Shown here piece by piece: positions 22,610 through 35,099 of a stretch of DNA of 64,000 nt. A program made the position numbers and the translations under genes. The stretch's first letter is position 1; every line of letters starts with the position of its first letter. The DNA comes from Icerya purchasi (lineage: Eukaryota; Arthropoda; Insecta; Hemiptera; Monophlebidae): contig CM077115.1 of assembly GCA_039619475.1 (NCBI GenBank), positions 487,093,352 through 487,157,351 of the forward strand. Direction: 5' to 3'. The notes under the pieces are model-generated. The model made no database searches. It worked only from the letters and a program-made list of their open reading frames with translations, and was not told the DNA's origin.

Positions 22610-25600
22610 ACATGCACATAATATATATAAATATATACAATACATACATACATACATATATATATATATAAAACTTAGTTCTTCGGGGCAAGCCCTCTTG
22701 ACCGCCAATCATTTTTTTTTCTAAACATTTTTTAGAAAAATCGTTTTCAATCGACTGCGTTATTTTTCCCCATTTTTTTTGTTTAAAAAGATATAAAATA
22801 ACAATTATAAGAGTATTCAATCTTTGTTATCTTATGTAAAGTAACGGGACATAATCAAATGTAATGTATCTCGGGCTAAGAATGGCGAAGTCATTAATAT
22901 GTAATGCGATCGCTCAAGCGGATATCCCCTGAACTCCGGATGATAGTTTTCTATAATTCTTATGAGAGAGTAAAAGTTGGTTTTAATGGACTGTGATAAT
23001 CGTTACGAAAACGTTACTGTGATACCCCTGAGGCAAAAATTACCGAGTCATTGATACATGCGATTGGATCGCAAGAATAATGGAAGGAATAAAGCAGCAT
23101 GAAAACATTAAGACAATAGCATTTAACATCACATCACCTACCAACGCCACGTTGGAAGGAAAGAAGAAGAAGAAGGTATTGGACAGACTAATGTAACATA
23201 AAGAAAGCTTGTCCTAATAGCACATATTTGTAAATTATGAAGTACACATTTTGATTATTTAAATTAATGCATTATTGGGAAGCAACGGTCTCTTCCGTTC
23301 GGTAAGTAGAGTAGTATAGGTTAGTGAGGTCTGCAGACAACTTTAATTTCTTGGCTATTTCAATTTTTGAAAAAAATTAAGTGAAGTGTAAAAGAAAATT
23401 TAAAAACATTGAACTAAATTTTTTTATGGATAAACGGTATCATCGCATATTAATTAGTTTATTTTACTTATGAATAAAAAATCCCTTTCCTAAAATAAGA
23501 AAATTCATTGACGATATTAACAGCTTTCTCTAAAAATGCTTCTAGGTAACTGCGATGACTTGAAAACGCGGCGACGACAAAAATTCAGTTTACTAAATTT
23601 ATAAATAAAAAGTAAAGCGAGTCATAAGGCGTCGCAGAAAATTTGAGGTTCATTTAATGAAACCATCTGTAACGAGTGAAAAAGGCTTCCTACGGATACC
23701 TAACCCCTACACACATTAACCAATAAAAATCCTACAGACTATATTGAAAATCATTGTAAATCGTTAAAGAAATTTGTTTCTTGCTGCCACATAACCTCCA
23801 AAAATATAGATGTTGTTTTGTATTCGTGATCAATTTCAGACGTCTTGCATACTTTTAGCTATAAGAAATATTAGTACGTGATGTACTAATGATAATTTAA
23901 AGAGCTGGCGCCTGCAGTGCAACGCTTGATTTATATAATATTGTAGTCAAAATACAATATAATGTTTATACATTTTAACAAACTATTAACAGTATTTTAA
24001 ATCTGTACTAATGACATTGGCGAATTACTACTTCCGGACACTTAAATTTTCGCATTACTCTCTAAACAATCGACGAACGAGAACAGCTTAAAGTTTACGA
24101 ACTTATCACTTGCGAATATTGAACCATAAAGTCTAGGAATATACATATATGTATGTAAGTATTTAAAAGGAATAGTTAGGGTAAGCATGACTTACACTAG
24201 TAACTAAAATAACCTATTCGATTTATGAACCGCGGTATTAGTGAAAAATTAAATGTCAGCGACCTTTTTTACATTCATTTTGATATGAGTAAAGTAATAC
24301 CGCAGCTGACGTAAATAATGAACTTTCATATTACAAACTCTGCCTCTCTTGTAGATTTAAATTTTTAGTAGCTGATATTAATATCTGGTAATTTACTTTC
24401 CAAATTTATATCAGCGCTGTCTTGTTACGTTCTAAAATCCATAAGAAAAACTACCCGAGTTTATCGGCGGAATATTTATTCAGACCTTGTGTATTATAAA
24501 TTCTGGTAAAGAATATCAAAACTTGTTAGAGAAAATTTTTCCAAGTCTACAAAAAGTTTTATTAGGCGCGGAGAGTATTGATTGTCTGCTAGCATTTGTT
24601 TAAATTTTTACCACTATTATGAATTACAAAATCATCGTATGATAAACTAATTTTGGTAGGATAAACCGAAATAGTGTTTAAGTTAAACAGGACGAGGCTC
24701 AATAAGTCGAACCATTACTGATAGAAACGACTGAGATTATGAGTTCAAAAAGAACAATGTACGACCCGTAAACAGTTTGTTTGTAGACACATTCGAAGGA
24801 GAATGTTTAAAGTAATTAGTTGATTAAGTAATTGTAATGAAATAATTAAAGACTCCTTTAATCATCTCCAGGAAGATAAACAATTCTGTATAAACGGAAT
24901 ACAAACTCGGAAATGCTGTTTTTTTTTTTTTTTTTAATTTTTTAGATTGATTAATTTGATGGCGTATATTTTGTGAACCGCTACGTTTCTCGTGTTTTTT
25001 ATACTCATCTGTAATATAGAATCTTATTAAAAAAAAAAAAAAAATTTAAATTCATTAGATGATCGCATTTAGCAGGGATTTAAAATTTGAATATAAATAA
25101 ACATTTTTTCAAAAACAACTATTAAAAACTTTGTTGTACGATTCTTTATTTTTCTGTAGGAATGATTAAAGAACACTTTTTCTTAAAATCTTCTCCATTT
25201 GTGTACAGCAGCCAGGCTAGAAGATATTTAGATCCTGTCATCGAAGTGTGATGATTTGAGTAACATAAAATGAGAAGAGTTCTTATTCGCACCAGTAAAA
25301 TGTTATCTAAAGCTTACACATTTATCGTAGTAATCATTTAACATTTTTACGTGTTTAATTTAACATGGTAATCATTTTTTAAAACATTTGCCATTCTAAA
25401 CATTTTATTCTATTATTTTAATGAGTGTATTTTACCTGCCAATTTTTCAAACTTCATTGACAAAAACTGCCATAGCCCGGCTAAATCACAACAAAAACTT
25501 ATAAGTTGCGTACTAAAACCTTCCACAGGAATTACAGCATAGCCGCTGGTAAAACTAAATTTGAAATATTTACCTGTTTCATTATTATGCCAGATTTGAA

Positions 25601-25934
25601 ATAAGGTTCTGTTATTCCGAAAATTGACGCGTAATCAAATTAATAAAATAGTCGGAGTTCATCTGGATTTTTATAAGATACTTAACATGTAAGAGTATAT
25701 TACATCAGTTTGTATCTGACACGTAATAAATACGAAAATCATTTTCTTGTTTGAATTTCCAGACGTTTTCATTAAGAAGAAAACTAGCCAACTTAATATT
25801 CTCCCATAATCTATGTAACAATCCGCTAATATATAAAGTTAGATTGTTAGTTGGAAGAAGTGTTATCCTTTAAGGAATACTAAATAGTAGATATAAAAGA
25901 TTATTTTATATCCACAATAAATGAACACCAGCGA
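22610..25934. other. Repeat remnants and AT-rich spacer
   Basis: 22617-22672 is a (TACA)n/(TA)n microsatellite followed by a GC-richer CTTCGGGGCAAGCCCTCTTG, loosely like the hairpin ends of the 19.2-kb repeat. 22838-22900 matches 62330-62380 inverted (shared GCGGGACATAATCA-type core). 22936-22996 belongs to a short repeat also seen at 43190-43250 and 43597-43645 (core GATGATAGTTTTCTATAATT). 23110-23175 ends in (GAA)n and may be an RTE 3' end. The rest, 23200-25930, is AT-rich, with poly-T at 24919-24936 and poly-A at 25030-25043, and shows no coding motif. Confidence 0.4.
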
Positions 25935-28900
25935 TTGGATATTCGTAAGGTTAGTGTTTCTCTCATCTCAGAAACGTGGCTTCGCTCGGGCACGAACTTT
26001 AATATTAGAGGTTATAAAATAATTAGATGCGATCGATATGGCGGGTATGGTGGTTCCGCAGTTCTCGTTAAAAATGATATTCCTTTCAGCTCTCACAATG
26101 TTTCTCTGAACCTCACTCTTATTCCTAACCAACCCAACATAGTTCACATCTCTATCCGTACTACCCTTCCGCATCCTATTAACATTGTTTCCATCTATTC
26201 CCCCTAATTATGATCTTCGTCAGTTTCCGCTTTCTGCTTTTTTCAACTCTATTCCGCAACCGTTTATTATCGGGGGGTAACTGGAATGCTCATTCCTCCT
26301 TGTGGGGTTGCACACCCTACAATTCCAACGGTCCCATCCTTGAGAATGGTATTCTTTCTAATAATTTAATTCTCCTTAATGATCCCTCTCCAACCTATTT
26401 CAGAAATCCATCTATTTCTAGTTCTCCTGATCTAACCTTTGCTTCTTCCACTATTGGTCTTAATTATAATTGGAGAATTCTTATGGGTCGTTACGGCAGA
26501 CACCATGTTCCTATCCTAATAACTCCTGTTAACTTTTCTTCTCCGACTTGCTTCAGATCTTTACATTCTCTTCGGTGGAACCTCGCCTCTGTTTTGTTCT
26601 TGTGTCGATTCTTCATTCCCCAGTATTCAACTCGACTCCGATCCCATACTTCTGTATAATTCTTTTTTAAACTCCGTTTATCTGATCTCTCTATCTTCAC
26701 TTACTTGTCATCAGACATCTAATAACCACAAGCGCATTCCACACTTTTAGTACCTTTCGTTTAAATCCTACAACCGAAAACTTATTTTTGCTTATATACG
26801 AGCGAACGTAAGAGCTAGGTATATACTTAAAATCTCAAAGAGGTCCTCCTGGAAAAATTTCTGTTCTTCATTCTCTAGGAATACCCCTCTTTTTCATAGT
26901 TGGAAAATGGTTAGAGGTTTCAAATCTTCATCCTCTTAACGTCCCTCCAATCATAACCTTTCTAAAGATAGCCTAGAATCCTTTATCGATTCCGTTGCTC
27001 CTGCTTTTGTTCCTAACGTTGACGAACTGTATTTAACTCCACCTCCGCACAATTCTCCGACACATTTCCCAGCTTCCGCTTTCAATATTTATGAACTAAA
27101 ATCTGTCCTTTCGAAATCTTCTAGCCAACAGTCGCTTACTTTTCTCTTTCATCTTTTTAATTGTTTCCTCTCCAGAGGTATAACTCCCCCCTCTTGGAAT
27201 TCTTCTATCATCATTCCTATCCCTAAAAAAAACTCTTCTTTATGTCCTATTTCCTTGGCCCACTGTACCAGACAACTATTTGAAGGTCTGTTAAACAAGC
27301 GCCTTGTTTGGTGGCTAGAGCATAATAATGTATTTCCTAGGAATATGTTTGGCTTTCGGCTTGGTATTGGTCCTTCCGACTGTTCTCCCATATCTACCAA
27401 TCCTTTATCCAAAAAATTATACTTTGGTTTTTTTCATCGATGTATTCTGTGCCTTTGATAATGTCCATTTACCAACTCTAAAAGATAAGGTGAATGCAAT
27501 TAACGTTTCAATGCACTTTACTTCCATTATTATCAATCTCATGCAGAATCGTTCTATCTACCTCTCTGCTCCATTTTTGAAAACTTCAAGAATAATTTTT
27601 CTAGGTCTTCTCCAAGGTTCCTCCCTTAGTCCTACTCTTTTCAACATATACACTATCAGTGTGGCTTCTCTTCCTCTAAATTCTTCTTCTTTATTCTGTG
27701 CTGATGACATTCTACTTTATGCCTCATCTGATAATATTATATCAGCCAGTGAGACACTTAATTCATCTCTTTCTGTCATTCCCTATCCTCAATTAACCTT
27801 TCTATTTCTCCTACTAAATCTTATTTTGCCGTATTTACTTTGCGACCTTATAATCCTGTTTCTGTCGATCTATCCTTAGCAAATACACTCCGTTCTCGTG
27901 TTAATCGTTTTTGTTATGTCGGTATCATCCTTGACAGTCGGTTATCCTTCTCCGAATACATCAAGTATCTTTTCTCTTCAGCAATCAAAAGGCTAAACCT
28001 GCTGAAGGCCTTATCTACAACCTAATGGGATGATGATCCTATGTACTTATTTCTCTATATAAATCTATCATCCGCTCAAAATTTGATTACTGTTCATTTC
28101 TCTATGGTTGCACCTCTAAGTCCCGACTCTCTAAATTGGATGTAATCCAAAATTCTTGCTTTCGTCTATGCCTTGGTGCTCTTAAATTCTCTCCAATTCC
28201 AGCAGTCCTTGCCAAATCTAATACACCACCCCTTTCTATTCGCAGATCTTATTTGGGCTATCGTTTTCTTACTAAGCGTCTCCCACTTATTTTTTTTTTT
28301 GGGCTCGTCAAACAAGGACCTTTACCCAGAAACAAAAGATAAGGAAAGAAGTCGGTTATATTTTAATCCGATCAGAAATTTTATCTAAAAAGGAACAAAT
28401 AGCAGGAATAATTAGTGGGGAGGAAAGGACAGGATATAGGAAGCACAATAAGGAGTAGGAAGTCCAAGTTTCAGCAAATAAGAATACAAAGCAGAACACT
28501 CCACGGAGAGAGACGAACAGTGGAAAAACACATGATCGGCGTCGCAAATAACTGCATCATCCGGATGGAGAGGGCAGTGATCCATTCCTATCTTTCCATT
28601 TCTAGGAACTGGCGTTTCGTACCTAGGAAAACCCCTAGTTTATCTCGCATCTCCCTTCGGCTCAGTTCGTTTTAACCTTACATAATGTCCTTTGTCAATC
28701 TCCTTTATTTCTCGTTTAATTTCATCCATCTCTGCTATCGTCCAAATATGTTTATTGTACCTACGCTCTCTAAATTTTTTCTATACTCCTTAATTAGACG
28801 GGAATTCCACAGTACTATCAGTTCTCAATTTCCTTCTCATCAATCGTGTTTACAGATGGTCTGGATGGTGTCGGTGCTTCCTTTATCCTCCCGGACTTTG

Positions 28901-29050
28901 GCTTTTCAGAATATTTTCGCTCGCTTCCATTCTGTGCTACATGCATTCTCTTCCTTCCTTCTCCTTCGGTTATTCTAGAGCTCTTGATTCCTTTCTGTCG
29001 GCTATCTCTGATCATGTAAGGATCTGAGTCTCTCTTTTCTCTCTGTTCCG
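25935..29050 (+). pseudogene. LINE ORF2 relic: endonuclease, reverse transcriptase, RNase H
   Basis: Endonuclease segments: LISETWLRSG (25965 on), GGNWNAHSSLWGC (where the family has GDFNAH) and SPDLTFASS at about 26425. RT segments: WNSSIIIPIPKK at about 27200, MFGFRLG at about 27345, FFIDVFCAFD at about 27428, GLLQGSSLSPTLFNIY at about 27605, and the catalytic box as FCADDILLY at about 27694, where Tyr of YADD reads Cys. CYVGIILDSRLSFSEY (27913 on) is the RT C-terminal YLG-type motif. RNase H begins with VFTDGLDGVGASF near 28848. Stops and frame changes occur at about ten or more points, so no product is possible. RNase H presence excludes the Jockey clade proper and suggests the I/R1/Loa side of the superfamily. 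Confidence 0.82.
28290..28578 (-). mobile_element. Nested antisense LINE family G 3' fragment
   Basis: It begins on the plus strand with an 11-T run, then GGGCTCGTCAAACAAGGACC, the inverted family G 3' terminus. Read on the minus strand it encodes DADHVFFHCSSL and LGLPTPYCASYILSF, the C-terminal cysteine-histidine region of this LINE type, followed by the tail. Outside it, the host LINE continues on both sides as in the uninterrupted copy at 1-240, but about 10 host bases (CGTTCTCTAC in that copy) are missing at the junction. Insertion thus came with a small target deletion instead of a duplication. Confidence 0.82.
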
Positions 29051-29084
29051 CTGTTCTTGGGCCAATATCCATGTTGACGAACCC

Positions 29085-29117
<33 letters not shown>

Positions 29118-29119
<2 letters not shown>

Positions 29120-29345
29120 CAGTTGCCTTTAAAACAAAATAAAAACATTTTATTAATAGTTTTACTAGAAAACAATATTAAGTATTAGCTATAATTCAGA
29201 CCATGGGTCACATTTATACAAAACTTTTATATAGCGTAAATTAAGTTTCTCTGTTGCAACAAATTTTTTCATCGAGGTTTTGGGTTTTTTTTTGGGGGAA
29301 GGGTGTACCCTATTTTCCGCTCCGTGGTCCCATTATTATACAGTG
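29118..29345 (-). mobile_element. Partial copy of the 13.3-kb hAT-like repeat
   Basis: Read on the minus strand, CTCGATGAAAAAATTTGTTG and the following 150 bases match 13370-13510. The left-terminal GC-rich end is poorly kept (GTGGGACCACGGAGCGG-like). The A-tail of the LINE at 29117 abuts it directly, so that LINE probably inserted into or beside this older repeat. Confidence 0.6.
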
Positions 29346-32300
29346 ATCAAACACGTTCATCCGGTGTAGCGCTAGATGTGTTCAATACACATAAAGCACT
29401 TAATTTCGCTAATAGTGTCGATATTACATCGATCAAGGAGGACTGGTGTGTGTTCATGTATCGGTCTGTTTGAAAGCAGACTGATTCGTTATAGGCATTC
29501 ATTACACGTATAATGTAAAAATGACTTATTCGAATAAACAATTAAATTTAAAAAAAAAAAACGGCTCAATCATGTATTACGATGAAACTCTCTGTTGACT
29601 TATTAAGTGTTGTTTTTTGTGTTTCATTTTTTGTTCAAATGGGAGTAATTAATGCTTAAAGCATGGTTCCTGTGACAATCTGCGTGTCAACTGATTATCG
29701 CACCCGTAGATGATAGTTCTTACTGAATTTCAACATCGGTATTCCGCTGTTTTGATCTCATATTACTTTTCTTTTGCATTTATTCCAAAAGCGTTATATT
29801 TTCATTAAGATCTTCATTAATACTACTGAAATAAACGTGCCTATTTAAATATTTATTACATATAATTTTGACGTGTCATAATGCTTTATGAAATTATAAT
29901 AAGTAAATTATTCTTATAAGCGCGTCTATTTCGACATTATCAACGTTTTAATGTCATTTGTCAGCCTTTGCCATAGTTGAATGAAAACGGTTGTTTCTTG
30001 TAGTTCACGGTTTTTCGGAGAAAAGGAACTAAATAAACTTGCTCTTTAAACGTTCTTCCACTGATGTCGGTTGGAAATGCGGTTTAATTTTTAGCAATCT
30101 ATAGAGTACGGATTAACTATCAGTCGAAAATAAACTCTTAAACGAATTGAGGTTAAAAAATTCTTTTTACAATTTGTCAAATGAACTATTTTCGGCCAAT
30201 TAGAATTAATTTATAAGTAAATATTGCGTTAATCCGCGCGTTTTTTGTTCTTGCAAATTCGGTTTGGAGTATTAATTTGTAATATTTAATTTTATACAAC
30301 ATTTTAGATTTTAGTTACGCGTAATATCGAAATGTACGGTGACCATACTACACGCGCCCAATTCGTACACACCTACACATGTGTATATATGGGTGTGTTG
30401 TGTGTATAACCTTTACATTAAACAAAGGTAAAATAAAATAATTTAAAACGGGCGAAAACAAGGGGAATAAAGAATAGCGGATTAGTTTTATTATTACTAG
30501 TAATACTCAAGTCGTTTAAGTAGCGACTAGATGGGGAAAAATTTGCATCTCTTCCTAACTTTAGTAATACGTCACAAAAGAAGGATATGGATGGGACAAG
30601 TAGATGAAGATAGCGTCAGCAGAAAAGAAAAAAAAAGAAAGAAAAGAAAAGAAAAAAAAAGAAAGAAAAGAAAAGAAAAAAGAAACAAGTATTTATAGAA
30701 GCAATCTTGATAAAAAATTGCACAAAGCACTCTGAGATGTGGCACTATTCTTATGATAAGTTAAAGTTCCCGATCATCTGGATTTATTTAATTTTTCCCG
30801 TGATAAACTAAGAAATGTAATTTCACAAACAATACTTCGAAGTAGCTTTAAGCTGTTATATTAAAAAATACGCAATTAACTCAGTGGCGCACTTAAGTTA
30901 AAATTACGTACCTGCTCCGTTTTCAGTTTAGTTTTATGTCTTCCTTCAATTTAGTGATTTAAACGAAATAAATAATAAAACCCATACATCGTATGTGCAA
31001 GTAACGGGAAAAAGATGGTCATCAAATCTGTCACGCGAACACGATTTACCTGTTCAATATGCCGTATCCGGATATCATGCCAAGCTTCTCAAATTAATCA
31101 CATTTAACGAAGTTTTTTTCGTGTTCTCCATTACACGAGTGGACAGTGCTGATTGGACCACCTCATGTGACGACACCTCATGCTCAAATCTATGTTAACT
31201 TTTAGTCGATGGTCTGAGAGTTCTTCGTATTATATGGGGAGATTTTAATTAATTTCTCTTAAAGGTTCAATTATTTTTCGAAACTGGCATCGCTCACGAC
31301 CCTTGAACAGCGGTAATACTTTTTCGAACGCAGTCGGCTGTTTAAAAGCTTCTCCGTCAAGAAATATCGTACTTAGATAATAGATTAAACTTAAACTTTT
31401 CTGTGTGCGTGTGTGGCGTGTGATATGATGATACTTTTGAAAGCCCGGCATTATCGCACCTCGCTAACGGAACAGGGAGCTACACTATCTGTTCCTTTCG
31501 TCGTTTACGTAACTTCATCAAAGACTTACTAGATTAAAGCTTTTTGCTCTCTAGCTTGTACCTCTTCGCTTTGCTTATCAACATTAGACGGGCTCTTGTT
31601 AAGCGAACATAACATTAACATTCTATTCAGCATATACTGATTACGATGAACATCAAAGCGAACTAAGATAAAAATTGAATTATCTACAAATTATTCGGAT
31701 AATTAGGAACTTCAGCTGCAATCCTCTTCCTTTTAATGAGAATAGCGCGCACAATCTGCAGGTGTGTGATAGTAATTAAATAGCGACAATCGATAAACAA
31801 TAGCGAAAGAACGTGAAACGTATCATCATCACATGCTTGTGAATAGAATCGGTGTATCGCCTAATTCGTTCGAACCGATAAAATAACCGGAAAATGTAAA
31901 AACAGACAAACAAAAAACGAAGAAGCAAAAAGATTGGTGGAAAAATAATCTAAAATTTACCAATGCCATTTGGCAGATTTAAACAAGCTACACTTACGCG
32001 GCACACAGTATGTGACCCAATAATGATAGAATTAATAAGTATAAATGGTAAAGTAAAAAAGGTAACGCCTCTACTCGGGAAATGCAGACTAAAACTAATG
32101 CGGTAATTTTAGTAAAAATTTTGTAAACTAATTTTAAGTGTGCTGCTGAACGATGTATTTATTTTGAATATAGTAATTTTAGTTGTAGCTGTTATTATCT
32201 ATGCTGTTTGAAATTGTGGCACGTTTGGTGAATTGTTTTACGATTTCAATTTATTGTACTGTTTAATTTCTCTTTTCTTACCTATTACAGAATTTATTTA

Positions 32301-32990
32301 AATCTATATTACACTCTCATCTAATTATACAAATCATTTAGATATTTTTTAATTTATTCTACTATTATTATTCGTACTATAATGTAGTACTATATTCACG
32401 TTCAGTTAGTTAGAATGGGATTTGCTTTTATTAATGTATAATTGTTTCTTTTTTTTTCTTTTTTTCTGTATTGGATGGGAGTGTTATATTTGTTCTATAG
32501 TATAGAAGTAAATTGTTAATTTGTTTATGCATATACTTTTATGTAATTTTTTTGATTAAAGCTTTATTTCATATTGGTTTTTTATTGTTTTTTACAAAAT
32601 GAATGCGTAATCGAAGGTGCGTCTGGACCAGCACCGTGCCGGTTGGGTTTAATCTGGTCCAGAAAACTTCTTTACAAATTTTATTATATTCTTATAATAA
32701 ATATAAATCACATACGCGGGCCAGTTCTGTACCACAGTGAAGTACTAATAGTAGTAATGACAAAAAGTGTTTACGTAAAATACACACACACACACACACA
32801 CACACGTATAACATACGTTATTATCATAATTTTACATAGTTTTTCATATATTTGTTAAACACGTGTGTATATCAGTAGTAATTTCTAAATATTTCCACTG
32901 ATATGCTAATTTCGTTTCGCAAGTAAAGAAAGTATATAAAATACATAATATTTTATAAATACAATTCCTGTTTTTTTAAATTCATGTAAA
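29346..32990. other. Long spacer with microsatellites, no gene seen
   Basis: It contains an (AAAG)n/(AAAAG)n tract at 30627-30685 and a (CA)12-type run at 32782-32806. 30900-31900 is slightly less AT-rich but shows no protein motif. The open frames at 30995-31198 and 31245-31451 have no features. The remainder is AT-rich noncoding sequence. Confidence 0.4.
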
Positions 32991-32999
32991 ATGCCTGAG

Positions 33000-33540
33000 A
33001 CTCCTGAACTGCTGCGTGTTTTCGATCTTGCAGTATGGTTGCAAAAGCTGGACGTTGGAGCCTTTCGAAATGTACACCTAGTGTCGTATGTTACGGATAT
33101 CGTGGATTCGAAGAATCACGAACAGGACTAGATCGAATTGGAAGGCAACCCATGCTGTTAATCTCGGTCAAAGAACGTAAGCTACGCACGCAATGAGAGA
33201 CCTTAAATACGAGATCCTGCGAGTCATCCTAGAAGGAAAAATAGCGGGGGCAAAAGATCTATTGGACGCCGGCAGAACTCCTGGATGAAAGATTTTCGCC
33301 GATAGCTTGGCTGCACATCAATTGAATGGTTCCGGTCCGTTGATTCAACGGTCGTGCTGGCACAACGTGGATCGTCAACCTCCGGAGGCGGAGATGGCGC
33401 GTGAGGAAGAAGAATACGCATTTTATATCGTTTGAGTAAAATTCGGTTCGAATCCCGATTCTGTAAATTAAGAATATAAGAAAAGGCTTCTTGCGCCGGC
33501 TTAAATGGCCATAGTTTGCAATCCCCCTCCTAAAAAAAAA
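33000..33540 (+). mobile_element. RTE-type LINE C-terminal fragment with 3' end
   Basis: Scattered frames show the C-terminal signature of an RTE-like reverse transcriptase family: ILEGKIAGAKDLLDAGRT (33230 on), SWMKDFRR and LGCTSIEWFRSVDSTVV (33305 on). Relatives have a basic GKR-GRRR-SWLKDLR stretch followed by GCSS-ELFRAA. The fragment ends in GGCCATAGTTTGCAATCCCC and AAAAAAAAACAATAATAAT, a plausible 3' terminus near 33534-33550. Upstream (33000-33225) the reading is heavily frameshifted. It is a 5'-truncated, dead copy. Confidence 0.65.
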
Positions 33541-33658
33541 CAATAATAATTTTTCGCTTCATACGATTTGGGGAAAGCTTGGAAACTAAATGGAAAGGTA
33601 AAGGCCGAGTAGTAGAATATTCACGAAATTACCTGCCGCTTCCTATATACCTCTTCAG

Positions 33659-33985
33659 TTAGTCACGCAAGGCAAGAAACGTAAAACCTACTTTACACTT
33701 TATGGCTAAAAACGAAGCTGGCGTAGTCTCATACGTGACTGTATTTAACGAATATTCCTTTACCTCTTGAGACATTTTGTCACACCAAAAGATTCGTTGA
33801 CAACGTCGACCATCTGTATGAACCAATATACAGCAGTACATTTTCTCAATGTGAGTCAAAAATGCAACTTGGTAACTCCTAAACTGTAATATCACATCAA
33901 ATAATTTGGTTTCGGTGGTTTGGCCTTTCATAAATGTGTATCGTTCAGCGGTAGTCCACGCTTTAGTACTAGTGCTTGCATTCAA
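33659..33985 (-). pseudogene. BEL/Pao reverse transcriptase fragment
   Basis: A 108-codon open frame covers the N-terminal part of the RT palm. Visible are an NASTSTKAW segment, KLFDVILQFRSYQVAF, HIEKMYCCILVHTD and YSLNTVTYETTPASFLA. In the family these are the regions around the first catalytic aspartate (DIEKMY, here HIEKMY, so that Asp appears lost) and the QRIFWRD and TVTYGTTPA motifs. The catalytic YVDD box would follow downstream and is absent because the element is truncated. The frame is shorter than the domain and cannot be active. Confidence 0.75.
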
Positions 33986-34679
33986 AATTATTCGACACGC
34001 TTGACTGTGCTGCTATTCGGACAAAAGCTGAGGGTACACCGTAGGTCACAGTAGACGTATGACCCAAAGCTTTAATTCAGAATAAAATTTTCGCATGCTT
34101 TTTGGAACGAAGTGGCTGGAGGAAAATGGGCGCATTTACGATTATCTTTAAGCAAGTTCGGGTTAATTTTAAATGGTGATCTTTCAGTGAATTTCCCGTT
34201 AGATTATCTTCGGTGCCGAACGAATTCTGATTCTTGCGCCGTCGTTTTGTCTATATTATCTATGTCTTAAAATTTCGTTAATTGCACTTCAAGGTTAAAT
34301 TACTATACGAGACACATAAAATAGGCGCACTATCCTGTGGTATATTGGAGGATAAACACCCTCTTATTATTTAACCAAGTTGAGTGTGTATTCCCGAAAG
34401 TTAAATCATCGATTTTTTTGGTTTCATTACACAAATAAGGTTCAAAACATTCAGCATTCAACGAGAAGTTTGCGATGTCGGCAATATCATTATAAAATGC
34501 AGGGTTCACTAATTCTAATTTTAAGGAGATTGCTTACGAATGTTTTTGAAAGATAAATCACTTTATGCCTTTAAGGCCGTTGAGACCACTAAGTTTGCGT
34601 TAACATTTAATTGTACTGTTCGGTATTTTAATTTTAAGAAAAACACGAATAGCACGAAAAAATTTAATTGTTATTGACT

Positions 34680-34840
34680 TCCCTTATCGTTACATTGTCT
34701 GGAGAGGCTGAAGCGGGTAATCGGAACCTTTTGATAAAAGCATCGGACATCAGGGTGGGCTGCGAGCAGCTATCCAGTAATGTACGAGCCGCCTCTTATT
34801 CCGTTGCATTCAAAATTGACCATTGTCCAGGAAGTAATAT
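34680..34840 (-). pseudogene. BEL/Pao aspartic protease relic
   Basis: The minus strand reads ARTLLDSCSQPTLMSDALIK and then RFRLPAS. In BEL/Pao elements the equivalent is a LLDSGSQ active site followed by a segment on the pattern of FITE and then LRLP. Here the glycine of the DSG triad reads Cys. The overlapping plus-strand 92-codon open frame (34668-34946) is its shadow. Confidence 0.6.
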
Positions 34841-35099
34841 CGTTTTTCTAATTGACGACGTGTTAACGCAGGATAAACTTAAGGCTAACGCTATATTATT
34901 TTCGGAAGAATTCATTCGCGCACTTTCCTGTTCTAGAATATATTAGCAGATTTCGATCGAGTTCAGTTTTCGAAATGTAATAAAAAATGGCGTTTTCCAA
35001 CGCGTGTCTGTAATATAGCTTAGACGTGCAGTTAGCGCGATAGGATAGCCTAATCTAAAATATATAAAACATCAGCGATTTTTTTAAATTATTTCGTAA

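Larger units (their letters stand above)
25935..29117 (+). mobile_element. LINE family G copy with internal insertion and 3' internal deletion
   Basis: A non-LTR element carrying endonuclease, reverse transcriptase and RNase H relics in order, ending in a 29-A tail at 29089-29117. Immediately before the tail, 29057-29088 reads CTTGGGCCAATATCC then ATGTTGACGAACCCA. This resembles the 3' terminus of other family G copies, but the C-terminal cysteine-histidine region those copies encode is missing here. An internal deletion seems to have joined RNase H to the extreme 3' tail. The 5' end is not defined; similarity starts near 25930. An antisense family G fragment is nested at 28290-28578. Confidence 0.8.

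Noticed and set aside
25935..29117. Treating the open frames here as host exons
   Set aside because: Ordered endonuclease, RT and RNase H motifs plus an A-tail identify a retrotransposon.
33445..33460. Perfect B-box-like GGTTCGAATCCCG suggesting a tRNA or SINE
   Set aside because: No A box lies at a workable distance upstream, and the stretch falls within the RTE 3' fragment.
34668..34946. 92-codon plus-strand open frame
   Set aside because: It lies opposite the BEL/Pao protease relic, which has a recognisable LLDS-type motif on the minus strand.
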